Source of the DNA: Pseudomonadota bacterium
GTDB taxonomy: Bacteria > Pseudomonadota > Gammaproteobacteria > Burkholderiales > Sulfuriferulaceae
Direction: 5' to 3'
Assembly: GCA_021845925.1 (NCBI GenBank)
Contig: JAJZUW010000012.1
Span: forward strand, 1 to 39,155
Length of the DNA stretch: 39,155 bases
Both the position numbers and the translations under genes were made by a program. Each line of letters opens with the position of its first letter. Within the stretch, counting starts at the first letter, position 1. The notes below the pieces were generated by a model that worked only from the letters and a program-made list of their open reading frames with translations, searched no databases and had not been told where the DNA came from. Below, in pieces: positions 7,050 to 16,708 of the stretch.

Positions 7050-8330
7050 TCAAACAAGATTCAGCCCTCCCAGTTCGCGGGCAACCTTTTTGGTACCCGA
7101 AACGACCAGCGCGAGATCTTCGTCCTGGTACTGGAATACCGACATTTCACGGCGGACACGGAAGGCACGATCCACCAGCAGCTCACGATTCATCAGATGC
7201 AGATCTTCTGGCACGCGCTGACCATTTGCCGCATAGTAAAGCTTGAGTCTGTTGCGGATCATCACGTCCAGTACATTGCCCATGGTGGCGGCTTCATCCA
7301 GCTTGGTGACAATGCATCCGGTCAGTCCCGATCCCTGATACGCCTTGACGACTTCATTCAGGGTTTCACCGGTGGACGTGGCATTCAGACAGAGCAGACG
7401 CTGAACTTCCACGCCGGCGCCGGACAGCATGGCTACCTGTTCGGCCACCATGTGGTCGCGCTGGTTCATGCCCACGGTGTCAATCAGCACGGTATGTTTC
7501 TGACGCAATTCGGACAGGGCGATGCGCAGATCACTTTCATCGCGTACCGAATGCACCATCACGCCGAGGATCTTTCCATAGATGCGCAACTGTTCGTGTG
7601 CGCCAATCCGGTAGCCATCGGTGGTGATCAGCGCCAGGCTGTTGGCGCCATGGCGCATCACGCAGCGGGCAGCCAGCTTGGCGGTCGTGGTGGTCTTGCC
7701 CACTCCGGTTGGTCCGACCAGGGCAAACACGCCACCACGATCCAGTACATCCTGTTCGTTGTTCATAACCTGCAGATTGCGTGAAAGCGCCGACTTGATC
7801 CAGTGCATGCCTTCCTGCTGGTTTCGGACTTCGGGCATGTGTTCCAGCAGATGCCGCGACAGCCCCGGACTGAAGCCGGCGGTCAGCAGTTCGCGCAACA
7901 ACTGGGCACGGTGGGGTTCACGTTCGCGGCGGGTTTCCCAGGAAATTTCGGCCAGCTGCATTTCCAGCATGCTGCGCATGGCACGAATTTCCTGCATCAT
8001 GTCGAGCATTTCGCGCGGCATGCCGGACATGGCTGCCGGAGCCTCGTCCGACCAGCCGGCCACACTATTGGGCGTGCGATCCTTTACCGGCGCGGCGGGC
8101 CTGCTCACGGCGGCGGGTTCGCGTGCAGGCTCCCAGTCCAGTTTCGGCTGTACTTCCCTGTCTTCGGCTGGCGCAGACAGCGAAGCGATATCCAGACTGG
8201 CAATTGCCATGATTTCGACCCCATCCGCAACATTCCGGTTGGACAGGATCACCGCATCACCGCCCATCGCCTCGCGCACCAGACGCAAGGCTTCGCGGGT
8301 ATTTGCCGCGACAAATTTCTGTACGTTCAT
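7050..8330 (-). CDS. flhF: Flagellar biosynthesis GTPase FlhF
   Basis: An SRP-type GTPase (426 residues) that marks the pole where the flagellum is built. The N-terminal B domain (about 1-130) starts MNVQKFVAANTREALRLVRE and contains a proline/alanine-rich linker. The N domain is about 135-195. The G domain carries the G1 loop GPTGVGKTTTTAKLA near residue 206, then ITTDGYRIGAHEQL, IDTVGMNQRD and TKLDEAA. These match the FlhF/Ffh/FtsY family. The start ATG overlaps the flhA stop as ATGA with an ideal GGAGGT site five bases upstream, so it is strongly coupled to flhA. Partner FlhG is next, although its P-loop is altered. Confidence 0.96.
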   Translation of the reverse strand: MNVQKFVAANTREALRLVREAMGGDAVILSNRNVADGVEIMAIASLDIASLSAPAEDREVQPKLDWEPAREPAAVSRPAAPVKDRTPNSVAGWSDEAPAAMSGMPREMLDMMQEIRAMRSMLEMQLAEISWETRREREPHRAQLLRELLTAGFSPGLSRHLLEHMPEVRNQQEGMHWIKSALSRNLQVMNNEQDVLDRGGVFALVGPTGVGKTTTTAKLAARCVMRHGANSLALITTDGYRIGAHEQLRIYGKILGVMVHSVRDESDLRIALSELRQKHTVLIDTVGMNQRDHMVAEQVAMLSGAGVEVQRLLCLNATSTGETLNEVVKAYQGSGLTGCIVTKLDEAATMGNVLDVMIRNRLKLYYAANGQRVPEDLHLMNRELLVDRAFRVRREMSVFQYQDEDLALVVSGTKKVARELGGLNLV

Positions 8331-10405
8331 GCCTGACCTCCAATCAGATTGGTCACCCGGATCTGTTTGCTCTCAGGGATCTCCGGATGGGACAACACAA
8401 CAAGTTGCGGCACGACACGCCGCAGGAATCGGGAAAGCAGCCAGCGCAAAGGTGCGGAAACCAGCAGCACCGGGGTCTGGCCGGATTTTTCAAGCTGTTC
8501 GACAACCGAACGGGTCTGACGGACCAGCGAATCGGCCAGACCAGGCTCGATAGCAGCCTGATCACCACCGGCCTGTACTGCCTGGCTCAGCAAACGCTCC
8601 AGCCTGGTATCCAGCGCCATGACCGGCAGTTCCTGGACAGTGCCATAAATCTGCTGGACGATCGCACCCCCCAGTGCCGTGCGCACCAGCGAGGTCAGTT
8701 CGGCCGCATCCTGGATGCGGGCTGCGTTTTCGGACAAGACGTCCATAATTGTCCGCATATCACGTATATGCACGCCTTCAGACAGCAAATTCTGCAAAAC
8801 CTTCTGCAAGGTTGAAACCGGCATCAGTTTGGGCACCAGTTCTTCGACCAGCTTGGGCGATTCGGTAGCAATGTGATCCAGCAACTGCTGAACTTCCTGA
8901 CGGCCAAGCAACTGGTCTGCATGCTGGGTAATCAGGTGATTGAGATGCGTTGCCACCACTGTGGATGCATCAACGACCGTATATCCGAGCATTTGCGCCT
9001 GATCACGCAATCCGGCCTCAATCCAGATCGCCGGCAGACCGAATGCGGGGTCTGTGGTCGCGATACCTGGCAAGGTGCCGCTGACCACGCCGGGGTTGAT
9101 GGCCAGGAACTGGCCGAAGTGGGCTTCCGAGCGACCGATTTCCACGTCTTTCAACGTGATGCGATAAGCAACCGGCTTGAGTTCGAGATTGTCGCGAATA
9201 TGCACGGCTGGCGGCAGGAAACCGATTTCCTGAGCAAATTTCTTGCGGATTCCCTTGATCCGTTTGAGCAGTTCGCCACCTTGCGCCTTGTCCACCAGCG
9301 GGATCAGGCGATAGCCCACTTCCAGTCCCAGCGTATCCACAGGAACAATGTCTTTCCAGCTGGCTTCTTCGCCTTCGGGCGTTTCGATGACTGGCGGTGC
9401 CTCCGGAGCCGCCGCTTCCTGGGCGCGCCGCTCTTTCAGCCAGGCAGATCCGGCCAGCACCGAGGCCAGCATGATGAATGCCAGATGTGGCATGCCAGGA
9501 ATGATGCCCATGCCTCCCAGAATGCCGGCAGCGATGTACAGCACAACGGGACGGGCAAACAACTGGGCGATCAGCTGGCCACCGATGTCCTGGTCGCTGG
9601 CAACGCGCGACACCACGATACCTGCCGCCGTCGAAATGACCAGCGACGGAATCTGGGCGACCAGTCCATCACCAATGGCCAGCAGGGTGTAATTCTTGAT
9701 TGCCGCGTCGAAGGACATGTCGTGCTGCACCATGCCGACCACCAGACCGCCCACCACATTGATGATGGTCACCAGGATGCCGGCCACCGCATCGCCGCGC
9801 ACATACTTGCTGGCACCATCCATGGCGCCGTAGAACTCGGATTCCTGCGCCACTTCGCTGCGACGGCGACGTGCTTCCTGCTCGCCAATCAGTCCGGCGT
9901 TCAGATCGGCGTCAATTGCCATCTGCTTGCCGGGCATGGCATCGAGAGTGAAACGCGCACCCACTTCAGCGATCCGGCCAGCACCTTTGGTGACCACCAC
10001 GAAATTGATGATGGTCAGAATGATGAACACCACAATGCCGACGGCGTAGTTGCCACCGATCAGAAAATGGCCAAATGATTCGATCACCTTGCCTGCCGCA
10101 TCCGGTCCCGTATGGCCATGGGTGAGCACAACCCGGGTGGATGCCACGTTCAGCGAGAGCCGGAGCATGGTGGAAATCAGCAGGACAGCCGGAAAGGCCA
10201 GAAAATCAAGTGGTTTGACCGTATACAGGCTGGTCAGCAGCACCACCACCGACAGGGCGATATTGAAACTGAAAAACACGTCCAGCAAGAATGGCGGCAG
10301 TGGCAACACCATCATGGACAGCAGAAAAATGATCAGCAACGGCGCCATCAGCATGGTGCTGTTGGGCCGGAACCAGGCCGGAAGCCTTGCCAGCAGTTCG
10401 TTCAT
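8327..10405 (-). CDS. flhA: Flagellar export gate protein FlhA
   Basis: A 692-residue FHIPEP-family protein, full length for FlhA. The N-terminal half has eight or so membrane helices and the conserved cytoplasmic FHIPEP loop (GARFTLDAMPGKQMAIDADL), which couples proton flow to export. The C-terminal half (about from 345) is the cytoplasmic platform that docks chaperone-substrate complexes. The protein forms a nonameric ring in the type III export apparatus beneath the basal body. It begins inside the flhB stop (ATGA) after an AAGGAG site, and flhF begins inside its own stop, so the three genes form one translational string. Confidence 0.97.
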   Translation of the reverse strand: MNELLARLPAWFRPNSTMLMAPLLIIFLLSMMVLPLPPFLLDVFFSFNIALSVVVLLTSLYTVKPLDFLAFPAVLLISTMLRLSLNVASTRVVLTHGHTGPDAAGKVIESFGHFLIGGNYAVGIVVFIILTIINFVVVTKGAGRIAEVGARFTLDAMPGKQMAIDADLNAGLIGEQEARRRRSEVAQESEFYGAMDGASKYVRGDAVAGILVTIINVVGGLVVGMVQHDMSFDAAIKNYTLLAIGDGLVAQIPSLVISTAAGIVVSRVASDQDIGGQLIAQLFARPVVLYIAAGILGGMGIIPGMPHLAFIMLASVLAGSAWLKERRAQEAAAPEAPPVIETPEGEEASWKDIVPVDTLGLEVGYRLIPLVDKAQGGELLKRIKGIRKKFAQEIGFLPPAVHIRDNLELKPVAYRITLKDVEIGRSEAHFGQFLAINPGVVSGTLPGIATTDPAFGLPAIWIEAGLRDQAQMLGYTVVDASTVVATHLNHLITQHADQLLGRQEVQQLLDHIATESPKLVEELVPKLMPVSTLQKVLQNLLSEGVHIRDMRTIMDVLSENAARIQDAAELTSLVRTALGGAIVQQIYGTVQELPVMALDTRLERLLSQAVQAGGDQAAIEPGLADSLVRQTRSVVEQLEKSGQTPVLLVSAPLRWLLSRFLRRVVPQLVVLSHPEIPESKQIRVTNLIGGQA

Positions 10406-11568
10406 GCAGATTCTCCTTCGGCCTGAGCGGTTTCAGCTTCCAGTGGATCCAGTCCGGGCGGCACATCAATGGCGCCAGGCATGACTGGATACTGGCCCCT
10501 GCCCTGTTTCCAGCTTCTCAGCTGATACACATAAGCCAGAACTTCCGCGACAGCGGTATACAGCGATTCCGGAATTTCGCGATCCAGTTCGACATTGGCA
10601 TACAGAGCACGGGCAAGCGGCGGGGCTTCCAGCAACGGCACGCCGTGTTCGTTAGCCAGTTCGCGGATTTTCCCAGCGACTTCTCCCATACCCTTGGCAA
10701 TCACGGTGGGGGCTCGTCCGCTGTTATCTGCGTATTTGAGAGCAACTGCGTAGTGCGTCGGGTTGGTCACCACGACATCGGCCTTCGGCACTTCGGCCAT
10801 CATGCGCCGGCGAGCCAGTTCACGCTGTTGGGCACGGATGCGGGCACGCAGCTGTGGATCGCCTTCGGCCTCACGCGCTTCCTGACGCAGTTCCTGCCGG
10901 GTCATCTTGTGTTTGTCGGCATATTGCCAGAGCTGGTACGGCACATCGATCAGTGCAACAACGCCCAGTGCCAGCGTCATGGACAGGTATGCCTGCCAGA
11001 TCAGGCTGGCAGAATGCGCCAGTCCGGCACGCAAGGGTTCGGTTCCCAGCGACAGGACTTCGTGGCTGTCATGGCGCAACACGGTCCATGCCACCAGCCC
11101 CACCAGCAGTGCCTTGGCAATCGCCTTGACCAGTTCCACCAAGGTGCGCAACGAAAAGATGTGACCAATGCCTGTGAGCGGATTGAGCCGGTTGAAATCG
11201 GGTACCAGCGCAGACGGGCTGATAACCCAGCCACCGATCATGGCTGGCGCCAGAATTGCGGCCAGCACTACGGCTCCGGCGATCGGAGCGAATGCCAGCA
11301 GAACGCCAAGCAGAAGATGGGCAAGATGTGCCGTCAGCAGGCTGAAATCATGGGCTTCGGCAGGCTCGAACTGCAAACCGCCTCGCAGCAGGGTTTGCAG
11401 TGAACTGACGACCGGATGTCCGGCAAACCAGATACTGCCGCCGGACACCAGCAGACTGACGAACATCGCCAGTTCGCGGGATCGGGGAACGTCGCCTTCC
11501 TCGCGTGCTTTTTCAAGCCGCTGGGGCGACGCCTGTTCCGTCTTTTCGAGATCGCTTTCTTCTGCCAT
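10402..11568 (-). CDS. flhB: Flagellar export switch protein FlhB
   Basis: FlhB controls the switch from rod/hook to filament export. The N-terminal region has the expected MAEESDLEKTEQASPQRLEK and AREEGDVPRSRE motifs, followed by four membrane helices to about residue 215. The C-terminal cytoplasmic domain carries the self-cleaving NPTH site (DVVVTNPTHYAVALKY). I place the start at the ATG at 11568, which gives the family's standard beginning of 388 residues and lies close behind GGGGAG. An upstream in-frame ATG at 11595 would add nine residues unlike the family. It is the first flagellar gene of the operon; the 110 bases before it have no clear promoter. Confidence 0.96.
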   Translation of the reverse strand: MAEESDLEKTEQASPQRLEKAREEGDVPRSRELAMFVSLLVSGGSIWFAGHPVVSSLQTLLRGGLQFEPAEAHDFSLLTAHLAHLLLGVLLAFAPIAGAVVLAAILAPAMIGGWVISPSALVPDFNRLNPLTGIGHIFSLRTLVELVKAIAKALLVGLVAWTVLRHDSHEVLSLGTEPLRAGLAHSASLIWQAYLSMTLALGVVALIDVPYQLWQYADKHKMTRQELRQEAREAEGDPQLRARIRAQQRELARRRMMAEVPKADVVVTNPTHYAVALKYADNSGRAPTVIAKGMGEVAGKIRELANEHGVPLLEAPPLARALYANVELDREIPESLYTAVAEVLAYVYQLRSWKQGRGQYPVMPGAIDVPPGLDPLEAETAQAEGESA

Positions 11569-11682
11569 GTTCCTGGGCTCCCCTGCCAGAGGCATTCCGG
11601 TACGGAATCCCCACTGGGCACGGTTGCATTATGGAACGGCAGGCCGTCAGTCTATCGGCAGAAAAAAGGCATAAAAATGGGG

Positions 11683-12645
11683 TTATTCGGCAATAGCACT
11701 GTCTGGTTCGCCCCACAGCTCCTGCGGCGTGACCACTGCAGTACCCAGTTTGCCAACCACGATACCGGCCGCCCGATTGGACCAGGCCACGGCGTCTTCA
11801 ATGGCAAGACCTGCGCCCAGCATGGCAGCCAGGGTTGCAATCACTGTGTCGCCGGCACCACTGACATCGAAGACTTCACGCGCCATGGCTGGCTGATGCG
11901 TGACGCCGCTGGCGGTAAACAAGGTCATGCCTTGCTCGCTGCGGGTTATCAGCAGGGCATCCAGGTCGAGTTTCTGGCGCAGGTTATCTGCGCGCCGGCG
12001 AAAATCGGCTTCGTCCTGCCAGGAACCGGCAACAGTGCGGAATTCCGACAGGTTTGGCGTCAGCAGTGTCGCACCGCGATAACGTTCGTAATCGTCCCCT
12101 TTCGGGTCCACCAGCACTGGCACACCTGCCGCACGTGCAGCGGCGATCATGTCCGCCACATCCCGCAAGCCACCCTTGCCATAATCCGACAGCAGCAGGA
12201 TGTCGCTGTGTGGCAGCAAGGCATGAAAGCTGGCCAGTTTGCCGGACAGGACATCGGCGCTTGGCGTCGTTTCGAAATCGATGCGCAACAGTTGCTGCTG
12301 ACGGCCAATCACCCGAAGCTTGATGATGGTGTCCAGCCCCGGATCACGATGCATGCGGGCGACAATTCCGGATTGGGTGAGCAATCGTTCGATGGCATGG
12401 CCTGCTTCATCTTCGCCAACCACCGACAACAGCGTGGTTGCCACACCAAGACTCGACAGGTTGCGCGCCACATTCGCCGCACCGCCCAGACGTTCTTCCT
12501 GACGCGATATGCGCACCACTGGCACCGGTGCTTCGGGCGATATGCGCGACACATCGCCAAACCAGTAGCGGTCCAGCATCACATCGCCCACCACCAGCAG
12601 TCTGCACTGCGTCAGGGCCTGTTGCTGTTCCGGCTGCAATTTCAT
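11683..12645 (-). CDS. rfaE1: D-glycero-beta-D-manno-heptose-7-phosphate kinase
   Basis: A PfkB-family sugar kinase (320 residues) that phosphorylates heptose 7-phosphate at C1, a step toward ADP-heptose for the LPS inner core. It has the N-terminal [21 protein letters not shown], the first PfkB signature with [15 protein letters not shown], and the second signature [17 protein letters not shown] holding the catalytic aspartate. It corresponds to the kinase half of E. coli HldE; the adenylyltransferase half is absent, as in the separated RfaE1/RfaE2 arrangement of many betaproteobacteria. The start ATG overlaps the ugd stop (ATGA). No hldD/rfaD epimerase follows; the flagellar operon comes next. 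Confidence 0.95.
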   Translation of the reverse strand: MKLQPEQQQALTQCRLLVVGDVMLDRYWFGDVSRISPEAPVPVVRISRQEERLGGAANVARNLSSLGVATTLLSVVGEDEAGHAIERLLTQSGIVARMHRDPGLDTIIKLRVIGRQQQLLRIDFETTPSADVLSGKLASFHALLPHSDILLLSDYGKGGLRDVADMIAAARAAGVPVLVDPKGDDYERYRGATLLTPNLSEFRTVAGSWQDEADFRRRADNLRQKLDLDALLITRSEQGMTLFTASGVTHQPAMAREVFDVSGAGDTVIATLAAMLGAGLAIEDAVAWSNRAAGIVVGKLGTAVVTPQELWGEPDSAIAE

Positions 12646-13967
12646 GAACGGCGACCGATGGCAAAGTGTTCGATGCCCAATTCCCGCATCTGCTGCGGAT
12701 CATACAGATTGCGTCCGTCAAAAATCACCGGCTGACGCAGTTTGCTCTGGATCAGGGCAAAATCGGGCACCCGGAACACTTTCCATTCGGTCACCACCAC
12801 CAGGGCATCGGCACCTGGCAGCACGTCTTCGGGTGCATCTACCAGGGTCAGTTGCGGATGGTTGCCATAGATCCGTCTGGTTTCATGTGCGCTGGCAGGA
12901 TCAAAAGCCACGACCTCTGCGCCACGCGCCCACAATCCTTCCATCAGTACCCGGCTCGGGGCCTCACGCATATCATCGGTATTCGGTTTGAATGCCAGAC
13001 CCCACACAGCAAACCGGCGACCAGTCAGATCATTGCCGAAACGGGCAACAATTTTGGACAGCAACAAATGTTTCTGCGCCTCGTTGGCAGCTTCAACGGC
13101 ATCGATCACCCGTGTGGGCACGCCATTTTCAGCGGCAGTCCGGCGCAATGCCTGAACATCCTTCGGAAAACACGAACCGCCATAACCACAACCCGGATAC
13201 AGAAAATGGTAGCCAATGCGCACATCGGAACCAATCCCCTGACGAACGCTTTCGATATCCGCTCCCAGTTTTTCCGCCAGAATCGCCAGTTCGTTCATGA
13301 AGGAAATCCGCGTGGCCAGCATGGCATTGGCTGCGTACTTGGTCAGTTCCGATGAACGCACATCCATCACGATCAGCCGTTCGTGATTGCGCTGGAATGG
13401 GGCATACAGCTTACGCATGAGTTCAGTGGCACGGCTGTCGTCCGTGCCGACGATGATCCGGTCCGGTCGCATGAAATCATCAATCGCGGCTCCTTCCTTG
13501 AGAAATTCCGGATTGGATGCCACGTTGAATTCCAGTTTTTCACCCCGCTTGTCGAGCTCGTCCTGTACGGCGGCTCTCACCTTGTCGGCAGTGCCAACCG
13601 GGACGGTGGACTTGTTGACCACCAACCGGTAACCGTCCATGTAGCGGCCGATATTGCGGGCTGCAGCCACCACGTATTGCAAGTCGGCAGAGCCGTCCTC
13701 ATCCGGCGGCGTACCGACGGCAATGAACTGGATCACGCCATGCAGGGCAGCTTCTTCGACATTGGTGGTGAAATGCAGGCGTCCTGCCGCAACGTTGCGT
13801 CTGACCATATCTTCCAGGCCAGGCTCGTAAATCGGAATACCGCCCTGGTTCAGCACGGCAATTTTGGCCGCATCCACATCCAGGCACATCACGTTGTTGC
13901 CGACTTCGGCCAGGCATGCGCCACTCACCAGGCCGACATAGCCCGATCCCACCACGGTTACTTTCAT
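12642..13967 (-). CDS. ugd: UDP-glucose 6-dehydrogenase
   Basis: A 441-residue NAD-dependent enzyme oxidising UDP-glucose to UDP-glucuronate, a precursor for capsule, exopolysaccharide and aminoarabinose lipid A modification. The N-terminal Rossmann motif is [20 protein letters not shown]. The catalytic cysteine lies in [18 protein letters not shown]. The central helix has [19 protein letters not shown], and the C-terminal UDP-binding domain includes [17 protein letters not shown]. The ribosome site AGGAG stands eight bases before the ATG, and the gene follows pyrF by 18 bases. Length and motifs are complete. Confidence 0.96.
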   Translation of the reverse strand: MKVTVVGSGYVGLVSGACLAEVGNNVMCLDVDAAKIAVLNQGGIPIYEPGLEDMVRRNVAAGRLHFTTNVEEAALHGVIQFIAVGTPPDEDGSADLQYVVAAARNIGRYMDGYRLVVNKSTVPVGTADKVRAAVQDELDKRGEKLEFNVASNPEFLKEGAAIDDFMRPDRIIVGTDDSRATELMRKLYAPFQRNHERLIVMDVRSSELTKYAANAMLATRISFMNELAILAEKLGADIESVRQGIGSDVRIGYHFLYPGCGYGGSCFPKDVQALRRTAAENGVPTRVIDAVEAANEAQKHLLLSKIVARFGNDLTGRRFAVWGLAFKPNTDDMREAPSRVLMEGLWARGAEVVAFDPASAHETRRIYGNHPQLTLVDAPEDVLPGADALVVVTEWKVFRVPDFALIQSKLRQPVIFDGRNLYDPQQMRELGIEHFAIGRRS

Positions 13968-13985
13968 TGTTCTGCTCCTGTGGAT

Positions 13986-14690
13986 TCAAATCATGTTGTC
14001 AATGGAATGCCGGATGACGCGCAAGGCAGCGGCCGGGTCGGCGGCATGGGTGACCGGCCGGCCAATGACCAGGTAATGCGATCCGGCACGCAAGGCAGCT
14101 TCCGGCGTCATCACCCGGCTCTGGTCATGCTGTTCGCCGTCTGCCATCCGGATGCCGGGCGTCACCAGGACGAAATCGCGCCCCAATTCCCTTGCCAGCA
14201 GACTGGCCTCCTGTGCCGAACAGACCACACCATCCAGTCCGGCCTCGCGCGTCAGCCCGGCCAGACGCAGCACGGCAGCTTCCGGCGTGCCAGACAGTCC
14301 GATCGCATGCATGGCTGACTGATTCATGCTGGTGAGCAGGGTCACTCCGATCAGCAACGGTGCGCTGCCGCCCTGTCCTGTTCCGCGTCGGGCCGCTGCC
14401 AGCATGTCGGGTCCACCAAGGGCATGCACATTCAACATCCAGACACCAAGATTGGCCGCTGCGCGGCAGGCCAGTTCCACTGTGGTCGGGATATCATGAA
14501 ACTTGAGATCGAGAAACACTTCAAAACCCATGCCAACGAGCTTTTCAATGCAGGCGGGTCCGGCAGCCGTAAACAGTTGCTTGCCGACCTTGACCCGGCA
14601 GAGATCAGGATCGAGCCGCGCTGCCAGCGCCAGCGCACTGGCCTGATCCGGCACATCGAGCGCCACAATGACTGGATTGACCTGCATCAT
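13986..14690 (-). CDS. pyrF: Orotidine 5'-phosphate decarboxylase
   Basis: The last enzyme of UMP synthesis, a TIM-barrel of about 234 residues. The N-terminus is [20 protein letters not shown], and the catalytic signature is [15 protein letters not shown] with the Asp-Lys-Asp set. The phosphate-binding end includes [18 protein letters not shown] and [14 protein letters not shown]. The open frame extends 31 codons upstream into lapB, but the first plausible start is the ATG that overlaps the lapB stop (ATGA at 14690); a second ATG follows directly at 14687 with better spacing from AGGAAG. The lapA-lapB-pyrF order is a common betaproteobacterial arrangement. Confidence 0.96.
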   Translation of the reverse strand: MMQVNPVIVALDVPDQASALALAARLDPDLCRVKVGKQLFTAAGPACIEKLVGMGFEVFLDLKFHDIPTTVELACRAAANLGVWMLNVHALGGPDMLAAARRGTGQGGSAPLLIGVTLLTSMNQSAMHAIGLSGTPEAAVLRLAGLTREAGLDGVVCSAQEASLLARELGRDFVLVTPGIRMADGEQHDQSRVMTPEAALRAGSHYLVIGRPVTHAADPAAALRVIRHSIDNMI

Positions 14691-15847
14691 TCTTCCTTTC
14701 GGTTCGGCGGGAAACTGTCCCACTCGCCACAGGCAGGACAATGCCAGAAAAAGCTGCGCGCCCTGAAACCGCACGCAGTACACTGATAAGATTCGCGGGC
14801 CTGTGTGTATTGCACCACACTGCGTCTCAACAAAGGCAGTTCGCTGCCGGCGCGCTGGGCCGGCAACAATTGCTCGGCTTCCAGCATCCGGTCAAGGCAA
14901 CGCAGACTGTTGGTGCGTTGCAACTCGTCGCGCGCCAGTTCCCACGCTGCTGCTGGTCCCTGCAAACGCAGAGTGGCACTGAAAACCGTATTGAACACTT
15001 CGAACGAAAACAGTCGCGCCAGCGCACTGCGCAGAAACGACAGTCCTTCACTCTCACGGCCAAGAGCACGGTAAGCATCCATGATCCGTTCGGCCACGAG
15101 GGCCAGATGTGCCGCACTCTGTGTTTCCACACGACGCCAGGCAGTGACAGCCTGATCGAACTCCTGGCGACTGGCGGCAATATCTCCCAGCATCACATTG
15201 GCACGGATACAGTCTCGATTGGCCGTCAGGGCATCGCTGAGATACTGGCGGGCGACTTCAATCTGGTCATTCATCCACGCCTGCTGGGCCATTTCACAGA
15301 GATAGTGGCCAATTTCTCCCTGCATCGAGTGGCTGGCATTCTGTGACAGCGAGCGCGCCAGACTGACTGCGCGCGCCCAGTCCTTTTCCTGCACATAAAT
15401 TTCCAGCAGGAACTGACGGGCCTGGCCACTGGCGTCTGTCTGCTGAAGCACCGAAAAGATGGCCTCCGCACGATCCAGCAGCCCAGCCTTGAGATAATCC
15501 TGACCCAATTCGAAACGGGCCCGCAATTGCTGGTCGGCAGTGAGATCTTCGCGCTCGACCAGATTCTGGTGCATGCGGATGGCGCGTTCCACTTCGCCAC
15601 GCTTGCGGAACAGGCCGCCCAGCGCAAAGTGAAGATCTACCGTGTCGCTATCAACCCTGACCACCTCGATGAACGCTTCGATGGCACGATCAGGCTGTTC
15701 GTTGAGAAGATAGTTGAGTCCACGGAAATAGGAAGCCGGCACACTGCGCGATTCGGTCATCACGTGCCGGATATCAACGCGGGCTGCCAGCCAGCCCAGA
15801 CCAAAAAAGAGTGGCAATGCCAGCAACCACCAGAATTCGAATTCCAT
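14687..15847 (-). CDS. lapB: Lipopolysaccharide assembly protein LapB
   Basis: A 386-residue inner-membrane TPR protein (formerly YciM). One N-terminal membrane helix (about 5-21, [18 protein letters not shown]) is followed by tandem TPR helices from about 45 to 330 (for example [20 protein letters not shown]). A C-terminal rubredoxin-type metal site CTACGF...CPACGEW lies near 353-373. In E. coli LapB presents LpxC to the protease FtsH, balancing LPS with phospholipid, and the rubredoxin tongue is needed for this. It begins 13 bases after lapA behind AGGA and overlaps pyrF by four bases. Confidence 0.96.
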   Translation of the reverse strand: MEFEFWWLLALPLFFGLGWLAARVDIRHVMTESRSVPASYFRGLNYLLNEQPDRAIEAFIEVVRVDSDTVDLHFALGGLFRKRGEVERAIRMHQNLVEREDLTADQQLRARFELGQDYLKAGLLDRAEAIFSVLQQTDASGQARQFLLEIYVQEKDWARAVSLARSLSQNASHSMQGEIGHYLCEMAQQAWMNDQIEVARQYLSDALTANRDCIRANVMLGDIAASRQEFDQAVTAWRRVETQSAAHLALVAERIMDAYRALGRESEGLSFLRSALARLFSFEVFNTVFSATLRLQGPAAAWELARDELQRTNSLRCLDRMLEAEQLLPAQRAGSELPLLRRSVVQYTQARESYQCTACGFRARSFFWHCPACGEWDSFPPNRKEE

Positions 15848-15859
15848 GATTTTCCTGTC

Positions 15860-16135
15860 TCAGGATGACTTGTGCTCGACAGGAACCGCACGGCAGGCGG
15901 CCAGATCCCGCCTGACACGCTGGAGTTCCCGGTGCTGACGGTACAGATAGCCCAGGCAGGCCACCAGCGCTGTTGCAGCACCAAGCGTAAACACCAGCAG
16001 AATCAGCAGAACCAGCGGCATCTGCCACTGGTAGCCAAGATAATAATGCAAAACCACCGGGTCGGTATTCTTGACGGTGAAGCTGAGCAACACCAGAAAC
16101 AGCAACAGTTTGACCAGACCACCCAGATAACGCAT
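15860..16135 (-). CDS. lapA: Lipopolysaccharide assembly protein LapA
   Basis: A 91-residue DUF1049 membrane protein. Two hydrophobic helices (about 8-24 and 38-63) flank the conserved segment FTVKNTDPVVLHYYLG, and a basic cytoplasmic tail (RQHRELQRVRRDLAACR) follows. LapA acts with LapB in LPS assembly at the inner membrane. An AAAGG site lies nine bases before the ATG. It is separated from ihfB by a terminator-like hairpin, so lapAB-pyrF may also use a promoter of its own in the 275-base gap. Confidence 0.93.
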   Translation of the reverse strand: MRYLGGLVKLLLFLVLLSFTVKNTDPVVLHYYLGYQWQMPLVLLILLVFTLGAATALVACLGYLYRQHRELQRVRRDLAACRAVPVEHKSS

Positions 16136-16305
16136 GTGTCACAACCTTTATCCGCTTCCAGGCAGGAAGCATGCGGCTTTCGCCAGAAACCCACCCCGGA
16201 TTCAATCAGAGCTTCAACCGGGTGTCAAGGGAAGACGGATCATGACCTTGCCACCACAACGCAATCCCGATCGCCGCCGGTTTCATCACCACGACGGCAG
16301 CGCCT

Positions 16306-16337
16306 GCAAAAACGGCGCGCCCTGAGGCACGCCGTTT
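16306..16337 (-). terminator. Intrinsic terminator downstream of ihfB
   Basis: The minus strand forms AAACGGCG...CGCCGTTT, an 8-bp perfect outer stem extended by a GCC/GGC inner pairing around a small loop, running into a T tract. It lies about 70 bases after the ihfB stop. It would separate aroA-cmk-rpsA-ihfB from lapAB-pyrF. Confidence 0.7.
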
Positions 16338-16409
16338 CTGTTTGACCATGACTGCTGTCGGGCTGTCATCCCGCTTACGTCCGTGCGGGCTGGCGCCAGC
16401 AACCATCCG

Positions 16410-16697
16410 TTACTGCGCGGTGTAATCCACCCGTTCGCGCAATTCCTTGCCCGCTTTGAAGTGGGGAACGTACTTTTCGGGTACTTCAACCTTAGCACCG
16501 GTTTTGGGATTACGCCCGGTGCGCGGCGGACGATAGTTCAGGCTGAAGCTGCCAAAGCCACGGATTTCAACCCGTTTGCCTTCGGCCAGGCTGCGCGAAA
16601 CGGCATCAAGAATGGTCTTGACCGCCATTTCGGCATCCGTTGCCACCAGCTGCGGATACCGACTGGCCAACTGCGCTATCAACTCCGACTTGGTCAT
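16410..16697 (-). CDS. ihfB: Integration host factor subunit beta
   Basis: A 95-residue HU/IHF-fold DNA-bending protein. It has [17 protein letters not shown], the beta-arm region [20 protein letters not shown] with the intercalating proline tip RNPKTG, and the C-terminal [14 protein letters not shown]. Paired with IHF-alpha it bends DNA sharply at specific sites in transcription, recombination and replication. The frame opens at a GTG at 16703, but the ATG at 16697 gives the family's MTKSEL beginning and sits seven bases after AAAGG. It follows rpsA closely, the standard proteobacterial order. Confidence 0.96.
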   Translation of the reverse strand: MTKSELIAQLASRYPQLVATDAEMAVKTILDAVSRSLAEGKRVEIRGFGSFSLNYRPPRTGRNPKTGAKVEVPEKYVPHFKAGKELRERVDYTAQ

Positions 16698-16708
16698 GAT
16701 CACACCTT

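Noticed and set aside
8873-10078. A 401-codon plus-strand frame across flhA
   Set aside because: Antisense shadow of flhA, rich in His and Gln, with no family resemblance.
11652-11659. GCCGATAG on the minus strand upstream of flhB, like a sigma-28 -10 box
   Set aside because: No TAAAG-type -35 at the required distance, and flhB is normally an earlier-class gene.
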